Source: Catellatospora citrea
Lineage (GTDB): Bacteria; Actinomycetota; Actinomycetes; Mycobacteriales; Micromonosporaceae
DNA length: 64,000 nt
Assembly (NCBI RefSeq): GCF_003610235.1
Contig: NZ_RAPR01000001.1
Coordinates: 4,836,001 to 4,900,000 of the forward strand
Reading direction: 5' to 3'
Positions 1 to 9,173 of the stretch are shown here, one piece after another (the stretch's first letter is position 1; each line of letters opens with the position of its first letter). Under the pieces are notes generated by a model. That model saw only the letters and a program-made list of their open reading frames with translations. It was not told the DNA's origin and made no database searches. The translations under genes were made by a program, and so were the position numbers.

Positions 1-700
1 TGGTGAGCAGGTCGGCGACCGCCTCGGGTTCGAGGATCACCTCGTACCGGTCGGGCGGCAGTTCCACCGGGTCGGCCTGGGACCGGGCCTTGGCCGCGGC
101 CCGGGCGCCCTGCGCCGCGCCGTCGAGGTCGGACAGGCGCACGCTGGAGCGGCGAGCCACCCCGTCCGCGCCGGCGTCGCGCGCGATGCCGTCCAGTTCC
201 GCGGTCGTGGCCTGCGCGGCCAGGGCCTGGCCCGCGGAGTTGCGGTACGCGCCGGACCAGTGACCGGTCTGGCAGTAGCCGGCCGTCTCCAGGCCGCCCG
301 CCGCGTCGACGAAGTCCCGCACGCGGGCCGCCCGGTCGTCGGGCGAGGCGTCCCGGGTCGCCTCGTCGACGACGCCGGACAGGACGAGCGGCGCCGCCGG
401 GGCCAGGCCCGGCCAGCCCGGATCGCGCGGTGCCGAGCGCACCGCGGCGGCGGTGCGCGACACCAGCGAGGTCAGCCCTTCCGGGCTGGTCAGCGTCGTG
501 GTGGTGGTGACGGTGCGGCCGTCGAGGTGCGCGCGCAGCCGCACGCTGACCGTGTCCTCGGCGACGTTCTGGTGGATGCGCGAGTTCGCGAACCGGGTCA
601 GCCCCCGGTGCACGGCGTCGGCGGTGACGTCGACCTCGGCCCCGGGCAGCGCCCGCACCGCGAGGTCCAGCACCTGCTCAGCGGTCTGCGACACGTTCAT
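1..700 (-). CDS. tldE: TldE/PmbA-family metalloprotease homologue (3' end outside window)
   Basis: Only the first 233 codons are inside the window; the gene runs off the left edge. The ATG at 700 overlaps the tldD stop by four bases (ATGA), so the pair is almost certainly co-translated. The N-terminus (MNVSQTAEQVLDLAVRALPG, then ...TRFANSRIHQN) has the TldD/PmbA fold-1 pattern, including the conserved 'FANSRIHQN' strand seen in the family. In known TldD/E pairs, TldD carries the zinc site and TldE is the partner that helps form the substrate tunnel; the heterodimer degrades unfolded peptides in the cytoplasm and processes some peptide natural products. The C-terminal half, where TldE normally lacks the zinc motif, cannot be checked here. 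Confidence 0.88.
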   Translation of the reverse strand, partial: MNVSQTAEQVLDLAVRALPGAEVDVTADAVHRGLTRFANSRIHQNVAEDTVSVRLRAHLDGRTVTTTTTLTSPEGLTSLVSRTAAAVRSAPRDPGWPGLAPAAPLVLSGVVDEATRDASPDDRAARVRDFVDAAGGLETAGYCQTGHWSGAYRNSAGQALAAQATTAELDGIARDAGADGVARRSSVRLSDLDGAAQGARAAAKARSQADPVELPPDRYEVILEPEAVADLLT

Positions 701-2133
701 GCCCGCACCCCCACCCGCACGTTCCGGAAACGGGCCGGGGCGGACGGGTGACCGGTGTGCCCGACCTGCGTCGGCTGGCCCTTGCCGCAGTTCGGCGTGC
801 CCCAGTACTCGATCTCGCTGGACAGCATGTCCATCGACTGCCAGAACTTCGGCCCGATCCCGGTGTACGTGGGATTGCGCAGCATCCGGCCCTTCTTCCC
901 GTTCTTCACCTCGTACGCGATCTCGCAGCCGAACTGGAAGTTGAGCCGCTTGTCGTCGATGGACCAGGAGCGGTTGTGCTCCATGAACACGCCGTCGTCG
1001 GTCTCGGCGATGATCTGCTCCAGGGTGTGCGGGCCGGGCTCCAGGCCGACGTTGGTCATCCGCACCATGGGCAGTCGGGCCCAGCCGTCGGCCCGCACGC
1101 TGCCGCCGTAGTCGAGCCCGGCCAGCGCCGCCGAGTCGCGCCCGGCCAGCACGCCGACCCAGATCCCGTCCTTGACCGCGTACCGCTTGGCCGCGGGGGT
1201 GCCCTCGTCGTCGAAGCCGAAGCTGCCCAGCGCGCCGGGCAGGGTCGGGTCGATGGTGATGTTCATCAGCTCCGAGCCGTAGCGCAGCGAGCCCAACTGC
1301 GACAGGTCCAGCCAGGACGTGCCCGCGAAGGCGGCCTCCCAGCCGAGGATCCGGTCCAGCTCGATGGCGTGCCCGACCGACTCGTGGATCTGCAGGAACA
1401 GCTGCTCGCCGCCCAGGATCAGCGCGGTCTCGCCGCTCGGGCACAGCGGCGCGGTCAGCAGCTCGCGCGACTCCTCGGCCAGGCGCGGCGCGTGGGCGAG
1501 CAGGTCCAGGCCCTGCACGAGCTCCCAGCCGCGGGTGCCGTACTGGCCGCGGGCGGCGGGGTAGGAGCGCACCTGGGTCTCGCCCTCGCCGATGGCGGTG
1601 GCCTGGATGCCCGCGCCGCACTCGCGTACGTGCTGGTCGATGCGGTGGCCCTCGCTGGAGACGAACCACTTGCGGGTGTCCCAGATCTGGTAGACGCCGG
1701 TGGCCTGGTCCGCGCCGTGTTCGACCATCGTCTTGGTGGCGTGGGTCAGCAGGTCGCCCTTGTCGGACAGCGGCACCGCGAGCGGGTCGATGCGGCACTC
1801 GCTGGCCCAGGTGGCGGTGTTGACCGTGGTCGGCACCAGGTCCACGCCCGGCCCGGCCACCCGGGCGCTGGCCTTGGCGATCGCCGTGGCACGTGCCCCG
1901 GCCAGCCGTGCGGCGCTGTCGGACAGGTCCGGCACGGCGTAGAAGCCCCAGCTGGAGCCGACGAGCGCGCGTACGCCGATCCCGGCGGACTCGTCCGAGT
2001 TCAGCTCCTCGACCTCGCCGTTGCGGGCCTCCATGGACTCGTATCGCTTGTGCATCACCCGCGCGTCGGCGTAGCGCGCGCCCGCGTCCAGTGCCGCCGC
2101 CACCGCCGCCTCCGCGACGTCGAAAAAGCTCAT
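697..2133 (-). CDS. tldD: TldD-family zinc metallopeptidase
   Basis: 478 residues from the ATG at 2133, the usual TldD length. That ATG has AGGGTGG six bases upstream; a GTG nine bases earlier (2142) is possible but lacks spacing for the same ribosome site. The zinc motif HESVGH (HExxxH) is at about residues 250-255 and a late cysteine in PNCGKGQP is the expected third ligand. With TldE it should form the cytoplasmic peptidase that threads unfolded peptides. It is followed directly by tldE (ATGA overlap) and is divergent from the peptide importer at 2374. That neighbourhood fits peptide salvage, but this is inference from context. All catalytic landmarks I can check are present. Confidence 0.92.
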   Translation of the reverse strand: MSFFDVAEAAVAAALDAGARYADARVMHKRYESMEARNGEVEELNSDESAGIGVRALVGSSWGFYAVPDLSDSAARLAGARATAIAKASARVAGPGVDLVPTTVNTATWASECRIDPLAVPLSDKGDLLTHATKTMVEHGADQATGVYQIWDTRKWFVSSEGHRIDQHVRECGAGIQATAIGEGETQVRSYPAARGQYGTRGWELVQGLDLLAHAPRLAEESRELLTAPLCPSGETALILGGEQLFLQIHESVGHAIELDRILGWEAAFAGTSWLDLSQLGSLRYGSELMNITIDPTLPGALGSFGFDDEGTPAAKRYAVKDGIWVGVLAGRDSAALAGLDYGGSVRADGWARLPMVRMTNVGLEPGPHTLEQIIAETDDGVFMEHNRSWSIDDKRLNFQFGCEIAYEVKNGKKGRMLRNPTYTGIGPKFWQSMDMLSSEIEYWGTPNCGKGQPTQVGHTGHPSAPARFRNVRVGVRA

Positions 2134-2192
2134 GATCGCCACCCTAGCCCTCGAATGACCGATCCGGCGCCCGTGCGACGTGATCGTCGGAC

Positions 2193-2245
2193 TTGCCTGG
2201 CAATCGGGGGAAACGCGGACGCTCTTTCGCCCGTTTGCCAGGCAA
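2193..2245. promoter_or_regulatory. twin palindromic operator candidate TTGCCWGGCAA
   Basis: Two copies of the 11-bp palindrome TTGCC(T/A)GGCAA lie at 2193-2203 and 2235-2245 in the tldD/opp divergent intergenic region. Their centres are 42 bp apart, four turns of B-DNA, so two dimers would sit on the same face. I do not recognise the cognate regulator. They could control the peptide importer, tldDE, or both. Confidence 0.5.
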
Positions 2246-2373
2246 TTCGAACGATCAATCCGGTGGTGTTAGCCAGTTGTTACGTAGCGCGTCTGGTGAC
2301 GACACGCCGGGGTCCGTTACCTTTTGGCCGACGAGTATGAAAGTTTTCTTCATCGGCAGGGACGGGAGCGGCA

Positions 2374-4447
<2,074 letters not shown>

Positions 4448-4451
<4 letters not shown>

Positions 4452-4519
4452 GCGAGCGCAGCGAGCGAATCGGGTGCCTCCGCGATGCCGTCGACGAGCG
4501 CAGCGAGGAGAAGGCATGA
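4448..4519 (+). CDS. bridging mini-ORF in a GAGCG-rich spacer element
   Basis: A 23-residue ORF beginning MSERSERIG and ending DERSEEKA. Its ATG overlaps the stop of the upstream ATPase gene (ATGA) and its own TGA overlaps the ATG of the permease gene at 4516 (ATGA), so ribosomes could be handed across the spacer. The downstream part carries GAGGAGAAGG, the ribosome site for the permease. Related elements with the same double overlap occur at 45315-45380 and, more diverged, at 46696-46740. It is probably a coupling device or repeat element and not a functional peptide. Confidence 0.45.
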
Positions 4520-5517
4520 GCCTGTCGCAGATCGAGACGGACGCCGCGGGCGTGGACGCGACCGCGGTGCCGACCGCGCCGCGGCCCGGCATGGTGGGCC
4601 GCTCGCCGGGCCGGCTGGCCTGGGCGCGGCTGCGCGCCAACCGTACCGCGACGGTCAGCGGCTGGATCATGATGTTCTTCGTCGTGCTCGGGCTGGCCGC
4701 GCCGCTGGTCGAGCTGGTGTACGGGCTCAGCCCGTTCGAGCAGTTCCAGGACAAGATCGCCAACAACAGCCTGCCGCTGGGTTACCTCGGCGGCGTCTCC
4801 GGCGAGCACTGGTTCGGCCTGGAGCCGCAGCTCGGCCGCGACATCTTCATCCGGCTGGTGTACGGCCTGCGCACGTCGCTGTTCATCGCGATCTCGGCCG
4901 CGCTGCTGACCACGGGGCTGGGCATCGTGCTCGGCATCGTCGCGGGTTACCTGGGCGGCTGGATCGATGCGGTGATCAGCTGGGTCATCGACTTCGCGCT
5001 GGCGCTGCCGTTCCTGATCTTCGCGCTGGCCATCATGCCGACGGTGACCGCCCGGTTCTACGGGCCGCGCGACGAGATCCCGGTGCCGTTCCGGATCGGG
5101 GTGATGATCTTCCTGTTCGCGCTGTTCGGCTGGACCGGCACGGCCCGGCTGGTACGCGGGCAGGTGATCTCGCTGCGCGAGCGCGAGTTCGTCGAGGCGG
5201 CGCGGGCCAGCGGCGCGGGCCTGCTCCACATCCTGTTCCGGCAGCTGCTGCCCAACCTGTGGGCGCCGATCCTGGTGTCGTTCTCGCTGGCGGTGCCGGG
5301 CTACATCACGGGTGAGGCGGCGCTGTCCTTCCTGGGCATCGGCGTGATCGACCCGACCCCGGACTTCGGCGTGATGATCAACAAGAGCCTGAAATTCGTG
5401 CAGACCGATCCGGCGTACCTCATCTTCCCGGGCGTGGTGATCTTCCTGCTGGTGCTGACGTTCAACCTGTTCGGCGACGGCCTGCGCGACGCGCTCGACC
5501 CCAAGTCGTCCCGGTAG
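4516..5517 (+). CDS. ABC transporter permease (OppC/DppC type)
   Basis: 333 residues from the ATG at 4516, chosen because GAGGAG lies just upstream and it overlaps the bridging ORF stop. About six membrane segments are visible, with an N-terminal cytoplasmic extension typical of the OppC group. The EAA loop that docks on the ATPases is clear in EFVEAARASGAG...LFRQLLPNLWAPI. It forms the transmembrane channel together with the OppB-type permease encoded next. Its TAG stop is embedded in the AGGAGG ribosome site of the following gene. Confidence 0.92.
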   Translation: MSLSQIETDAAGVDATAVPTAPRPGMVGRSPGRLAWARLRANRTATVSGWIMMFFVVLGLAAPLVELVYGLSPFEQFQDKIANNSLPLGYLGGVSGEHWFGLEPQLGRDIFIRLVYGLRTSLFIAISAALLTTGLGIVLGIVAGYLGGWIDAVISWVIDFALALPFLIFALAIMPTVTARFYGPRDEIPVPFRIGVMIFLFALFGWTGTARLVRGQVISLREREFVEAARASGAGLLHILFRQLLPNLWAPILVSFSLAVPGYITGEAALSFLGIGVIDPTPDFGVMINKSLKFVQTDPAYLIFPGVVIFLLVLTFNLFGDGLRDALDPKSSR

Positions 5518-5527
5518 GAGGCACGAG

Positions 5528-6514
5528 ATGCTGCGATTCCTGATCAAGCGCCTGCTGCTCGGCGCGCTGACGATGTTCGCCGTCAGCCTGGTCGCCTTCG
5601 GCATGTTCTTCATGCTGCCCCGCGACGCGGTGGCCACCATGTGCGTGAAGAACTGCAACCCGGAGCGGCTGGAGCGGGTGCGCGTCGAGCTGGGACTCAA
5701 GGACCCGCTGATCGACCAGTACACCGGCTACATGAAGGGCATCTTCGTGGGCCGGGACCTGGGCAGCGCGCAGGGGGGCTACTGCGACGCGCCGTGCCTG
5801 GGCTACTCGTACACCAGCAGTGAAGAGGTCTCCGACATCTTCGCCCGGGTGCTGCCGGTGACACTGAGCATCGTGCTCCCGGCGGCGGTGCTGTGGCTGG
5901 GGCTGGGCATCGGCCTCGGCATGATCTCGGCGCTGAAGCGGGGCACCGTCTTCGACCGGCTGGCCATCGGCTTCTCGCTGACCGGAGCGTCCATGCAGAT
6001 CTACTTCGTGGGCGGCATGCTCCTGCTCATCTTCGTGTACACCCTGAAGGTCCTGCCGTTCCCGCGCTACACCTCGCCGTGGGAGGACCCGCTGGAATGG
6101 GCGCGCGGGCTGGTGCTCGCGTGGGTGGCGCTGGCGTTCCTGTTCTCCGCGGTCTACGCACGGCTGTCGCGGGCACAGATGCTGGAGGTCCTGACCGAGG
6201 ACTACGTGCGCACCGCGCGGGCCAAGGGCCTGAGCAAATCGCGGGCGTACGGGCGGCACGCGCTGCGCGCCGCGATCACCCCGATCGTGACCATCGCCGG
6301 GCTGGACATCGGCGGCGCGCTCGGCGGCACCGTGATCACCGAGACCACCTTCGGCATCCAGGGCCTGGGCCGCACCGCCGTCGAGGCGGTCCGCCTCGGC
6401 GACCTTCCGACGATCATGGCGACCGTGCTCATCTCGGCGGTCTTCATCGTCGTCGCCAACATCGTGGTCGACCTGCTGTACGCGGTCATCGACCCGCGGG
6501 TGCGGCTCGGCTAG
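5528..6514 (+). CDS. ABC transporter permease (OppB/DppB type)
   Basis: 328 residues; ATG at 5528 preceded by an ideal AGGAGG that overlaps the stop of the previous permease gene. The N-terminus (LRFLIKRLLLGALTMFAVSL) is the characteristic first membrane helix of OppB proteins, followed by a roughly 100-residue extracytoplasmic loop and further helices. The EAA loop reads DYVRTARAKGLSKSRAYGRH. Between helices 1 and 2 there are extra cysteines (MCVKNCNPERL and YCDAPCLGY) that could form extracytoplasmic disulphides. It is the second channel subunit of the importer; the binding-protein gene follows after 92 bases. Confidence 0.92.
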   Translation: MLRFLIKRLLLGALTMFAVSLVAFGMFFMLPRDAVATMCVKNCNPERLERVRVELGLKDPLIDQYTGYMKGIFVGRDLGSAQGGYCDAPCLGYSYTSSEEVSDIFARVLPVTLSIVLPAAVLWLGLGIGLGMISALKRGTVFDRLAIGFSLTGASMQIYFVGGMLLLIFVYTLKVLPFPRYTSPWEDPLEWARGLVLAWVALAFLFSAVYARLSRAQMLEVLTEDYVRTARAKGLSKSRAYGRHALRAAITPIVTIAGLDIGGALGGTVITETTFGIQGLGRTAVEAVRLGDLPTIMATVLISAVFIVVANIVVDLLYAVIDPRVRLG

Positions 6515-6556
6515 CGCTCCCGCAGCACCAAGAGGTATGGCGAAATCCGTCAATCA

Positions 6557-6600
6557 CTGCTACACAGTTCGTAAGTTTCCTTCACACCACCGGCACGGGA
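6557..6600 (+). promoter_or_regulatory. motif shared with the upstream ABC operon leader
   Basis: Just before the binding-protein gene, AAGTTTCCTTCAC (6572-6584) followed by GGCACGGGAG resembles AAGTTTTCTTCAT (2340-2352) followed by GGCAGGGACGGGAG upstream of the first ATPase gene. The two 13-mers match at 11 positions. This may be a common regulatory element letting the lipoprotein gene be expressed separately. It is inference from two sites only. Confidence 0.3.
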
Positions 6601-6606
6601 GTGAAT

Positions 6607-8337
6607 ATGAGATCGAGAGCGGTATTGGCCCTGGGCAGCGTGCTCGCGCTGTCCGTGGCCCTGGGCGCGTGCAGCGAGAACAAGAACACCGAGAGCGACG
6701 TCGACACCGACCGCCAGTCCAGCGGCGTGATCGCGACGGACCCGAAGGACTCGATGGGCCCCGCGCCCGCTGTCTCGGGCGCCAGCAAGGGCGGCACGTT
6801 CACCGTCATCCGGCAGACCAAGATCTCGCACATGGACCCGCAGCGGGTCTACTCGTTCGTGGGCCTCAACACCGCCCCGCTCTACGCCCGCTTCCTCACC
6901 ACCTGGAAGGACGACGGCAAGGGCCACGTCGTGCTGGTCGGCGACCTCGCGGAGACCCCCGGCGTCAACGTCAACAAGGACTGCAAGGTCTGGGAATTCA
7001 AGATCAAGGACGGGGTGAAGTTCGAGGACGGCAGCGCGATCACCTCCAAGGAGGTCGCGTACGGCATCGCCCGGTCGTTCGACCCGGACCTGGCCGGCGG
7101 CCCGACCTACATCCAGGAGTGGCTGGCCGACGACGCCGCCTTCGACAAGAAGTGGGATTTCAAGGCCAACAAGACCTCGCTGCCCCCGGGCCTGACCACG
7201 CCCGACGCCAAGACGCTGCGCTTCGAGTTCGCCAAGCCGCACTGCGACCTGCCCTTCGCCGCGTCGCTGCCGGCCACCGCGCCGCTGCCGCCGGCCAAGG
7301 ACCTCGGTGTCGACCTGGACAACAAGCCGTTCTCGTCCGGCCCGTACAAGCTGGTCAAGAACACGGTCGGTGTGGAGATGCTGTTCGAGCGCAACGAGCA
7401 CTGGGACGCCAACACCGACCCGGTGCGCAACGCGTACCCGGACAAGTTCGTCTACCAGTTCGGCCCGGACGCCGAGGCGCAGACCAACCGCCTCATCGCC
7501 GACGGTGACCTCGACAAGGCCACGCTCGGCTGGAACGGCGTCGACTCCTCGCTGGTGGCCAAGGTCGCCGGTGACGCCGCGCTGATGGGTCGTACCCTGC
7601 GCGAGCCCACCCCGAGCGCGTGGCGCCTGTCGATCAACACCCAGCGGGTGCCCGACCTGTCGGTCCGCCAGGCGCTCAACTACGCGATCGACCGTCCCGG
7701 CATGGTCAAGGCCGCCGGTGGCGACCTGAAGGTGGCCGCCCTGACCACCCTGATGCCCCCGTCGACGCTCGGCTTCAAGAAGTTCGACGCCTACCCGGCC
7801 GACATCGAGAAGGCCAAGTCCACGCTGGCGGGCAAGACCCCCGAGCTGGTGCTGGTCATCGGTGACGACTCCGGTGCGCAGGAGCTGGGCACCCAGGTCA
7901 AGAACAACCTGGAGAAGGCCGGCTTCAAGATCACCATCAAGGTCATCCCGGCGGACAGCAAGCTGGACGAGACCAAGAAGAAGGACAACCCCTGGGACCT
8001 GTACCTGGATTCCTGGGCGGCGGACTGGCCGAGCGGCGCCGCGCTCCTGCCGGTGCTCTTCGACGGCCGCACCATCAAGGCCGAGGGCAACAGCAACACG
8101 TCGTACGTGAACAATGACGCGATCAACGCCGAGTTCGACCGCGTGCTGGCCCTCGACCCGGCCGCCCAGGCGCCCGAGTGGGCCAAGCTGGACGAGCGGA
8201 TCATGAAGGAGCTGGCCCCGGCCGTCCCGCTGTACGCGGACGTCATGTTCGTGATGCACGGCTCGAAGGTCGGCGGCGTCTACATCGACAGCATCTTCGG
8301 CTACCCCGCCTTCACCCGCGCCTTCGTCAAGCAGTAA
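6607..8337 (+). CDS. peptide-binding lipoprotein of ABC importer (SBP family 5)
   Basis: 576 residues from the ATG at 6607 (GGGAG upstream). Signal peptide with lipobox LGAC, cysteine at position 22, so it should be acylated and anchored to the outer face of the membrane. The mature part has the family-5 extracellular solute-binding signature: a GGTFTV strand start, HMDPQRVYSFVGLN, and the GDLAETPGV / EFKIKDGVKFEDGSAITSKEV stretch. It captures substrate and delivers it to the two permeases. Being last in the operon with its own upstream motif suggests extra expression, usual for binding proteins needed in excess. It is followed by a strong hairpin terminator. Confidence 0.93.
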   Translation: MRSRAVLALGSVLALSVALGACSENKNTESDVDTDRQSSGVIATDPKDSMGPAPAVSGASKGGTFTVIRQTKISHMDPQRVYSFVGLNTAPLYARFLTTWKDDGKGHVVLVGDLAETPGVNVNKDCKVWEFKIKDGVKFEDGSAITSKEVAYGIARSFDPDLAGGPTYIQEWLADDAAFDKKWDFKANKTSLPPGLTTPDAKTLRFEFAKPHCDLPFAASLPATAPLPPAKDLGVDLDNKPFSSGPYKLVKNTVGVEMLFERNEHWDANTDPVRNAYPDKFVYQFGPDAEAQTNRLIADGDLDKATLGWNGVDSSLVAKVAGDAALMGRTLREPTPSAWRLSINTQRVPDLSVRQALNYAIDRPGMVKAAGGDLKVAALTTLMPPSTLGFKKFDAYPADIEKAKSTLAGKTPELVLVIGDDSGAQELGTQVKNNLEKAGFKITIKVIPADSKLDETKKKDNPWDLYLDSWAADWPSGAALLPVLFDGRTIKAEGNSNTSYVNNDAINAEFDRVLALDPAAQAPEWAKLDERIMKELAPAVPLYADVMFVMHGSKVGGVYIDSIFGYPAFTRAFVKQ

Positions 8338-8356
8338 CCGAACCCCTGCTCCACCA

Positions 8357-8386
8357 GGGGCGGCACCCTCCGGGTGCCGCCCCTTT
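8357..8386 (+). terminator. intrinsic terminator of the peptide importer operon
   Basis: Perfect 12-bp stem GGGGCGGCACCC / GGGTGCCGCCCC with a 3-nt loop, followed by TTTCCC, 20 bases after the binding-protein stop. Confidence 0.85.
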
Positions 8387-8430
8387 CCCGTCCCCGCTTC
8401 GCCCCGCCCCCCGCCCGGCCCCGGTCGAAG

Positions 8431-8490
8431 ATCGCTGCTTCGTGCCGAGATCTGTGGTCCGGCCGCACCTTTCGACACGAGACGGCGATC
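8431..8490. repeat. intergenic palindromic element, copy A (GTTTCGTGTC family)
   Basis: Imperfect inverted repeat: left arm ATCGCTGCTTCGTGCCGA and right arm TCGACACGAGACGGCGAT match at 14 of 18 positions around a GGTCCGGCCGC core. It resembles elements at 30008-30080 and 51021-51082. It accounts for part of the 320-base gap 8338-8658, which otherwise holds the terminator at 8357 and a leader for the next gene; nothing else was recognised there. Confidence 0.6.
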
Positions 8491-8658
8491 TCTGCCACGA
8501 GCGGCCCGCCGGCGGCCGAAGAAACTGACTTTCGGGGGGTGCGGGAGCTGGCTTTCGACGGGTGCGCAAGGGCGGTGACCTGCGGGATCGTGAGAACTGC
8601 CCGGGGAAACGACGGTGTCGGCCGGGGCAGGTCACCGGTTCACACGGGAGGTCAGGTC

Positions 8659-9168
8659 ATGGCAATGCGCACGGGTCGATTCGCCGTTCTCGCCACACTC
8701 ACCGCCGCGCTCTGCGCGCCCGTGCTCATGCATGCCGCTCCGGCGCTCGCGGCCCCGCCGCCGCACCTGCTCGTCGAGTCGTCCGACGCCAGGGCCGCCG
8801 AGAAGGCCGCGCAGCGGGCCGCCGCCGCGCAGGGTGTCGCCGACGAGACGGCGATCCAGGCCAGGTTGTCGGCGCGCGCCGCCGCCACGGCGAAGCAGCG
8901 TGCCGCTGACGCCAAGCAGGCGGCCAGGGCCGCCACGGCCCAGGTGCGTGCCGACCTGAAGGCCCGGCTCGACGGGGCCCGGGTGGAGCAGGACGCACAC
9001 CTCGCCGACCGGGCCAAGCGGCGGGCGGCGAGCGCGGTCGAGATCGCGGAGCAGGCCGCGGTGCAGGCCCGCGTCGACGCCAAGGCCGCCGACAGGGCCC
9101 GTCAGAAGGCCGCCGCCGCCGAGGAGATCGCCGAGCAGGCCGCGGTCAAGGCCCAACTGGGCCGCTGA
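8659..9168 (+). CDS. secreted alanine-rich coiled-coil protein
   Basis: 169 residues from the ATG at 8659 (GGAGGTCAGGTC upstream; a second ATG at 8665 is possible). A signal peptide of about 31 residues ends at APALAAPPP. The remainder is almost entirely Ala, Arg, Lys, Glu, Gln and Asp, with degenerate repeats such as EIAEQAAV(Q/K)A and RAAAA, and should be one long charged coiled coil outside the membrane. There are no cysteines or catalytic motifs in the mature part. I do not recognise a family. It ends five bases before the convergent S9-like gene. Function unknown; a structural or scaffold role in the envelope is only a guess. Confidence 0.75.
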   Translation: MAMRTGRFAVLATLTAALCAPVLMHAAPALAAPPPHLLVESSDARAAEKAAQRAAAAQGVADETAIQARLSARAAATAKQRAADAKQAARAATAQVRADLKARLDGARVEQDAHLADRAKRRAASAVEIAEQAAVQARVDAKAADRARQKAAAAEEIAEQAAVKAQLGR

Positions 9169-9173
9169 CCCGG

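Noticed and set aside
5893..6606. Upstream extension of the binding-protein frame
   Set aside because: It overlaps the permease gene out of frame; the lipoprotein signal peptide begins at 6607.
8374..8658. Longer N-terminus for the Ala-rich secreted protein
   Set aside because: The extension crosses the palindromic repeat and a clear signal peptide starts at 8659.
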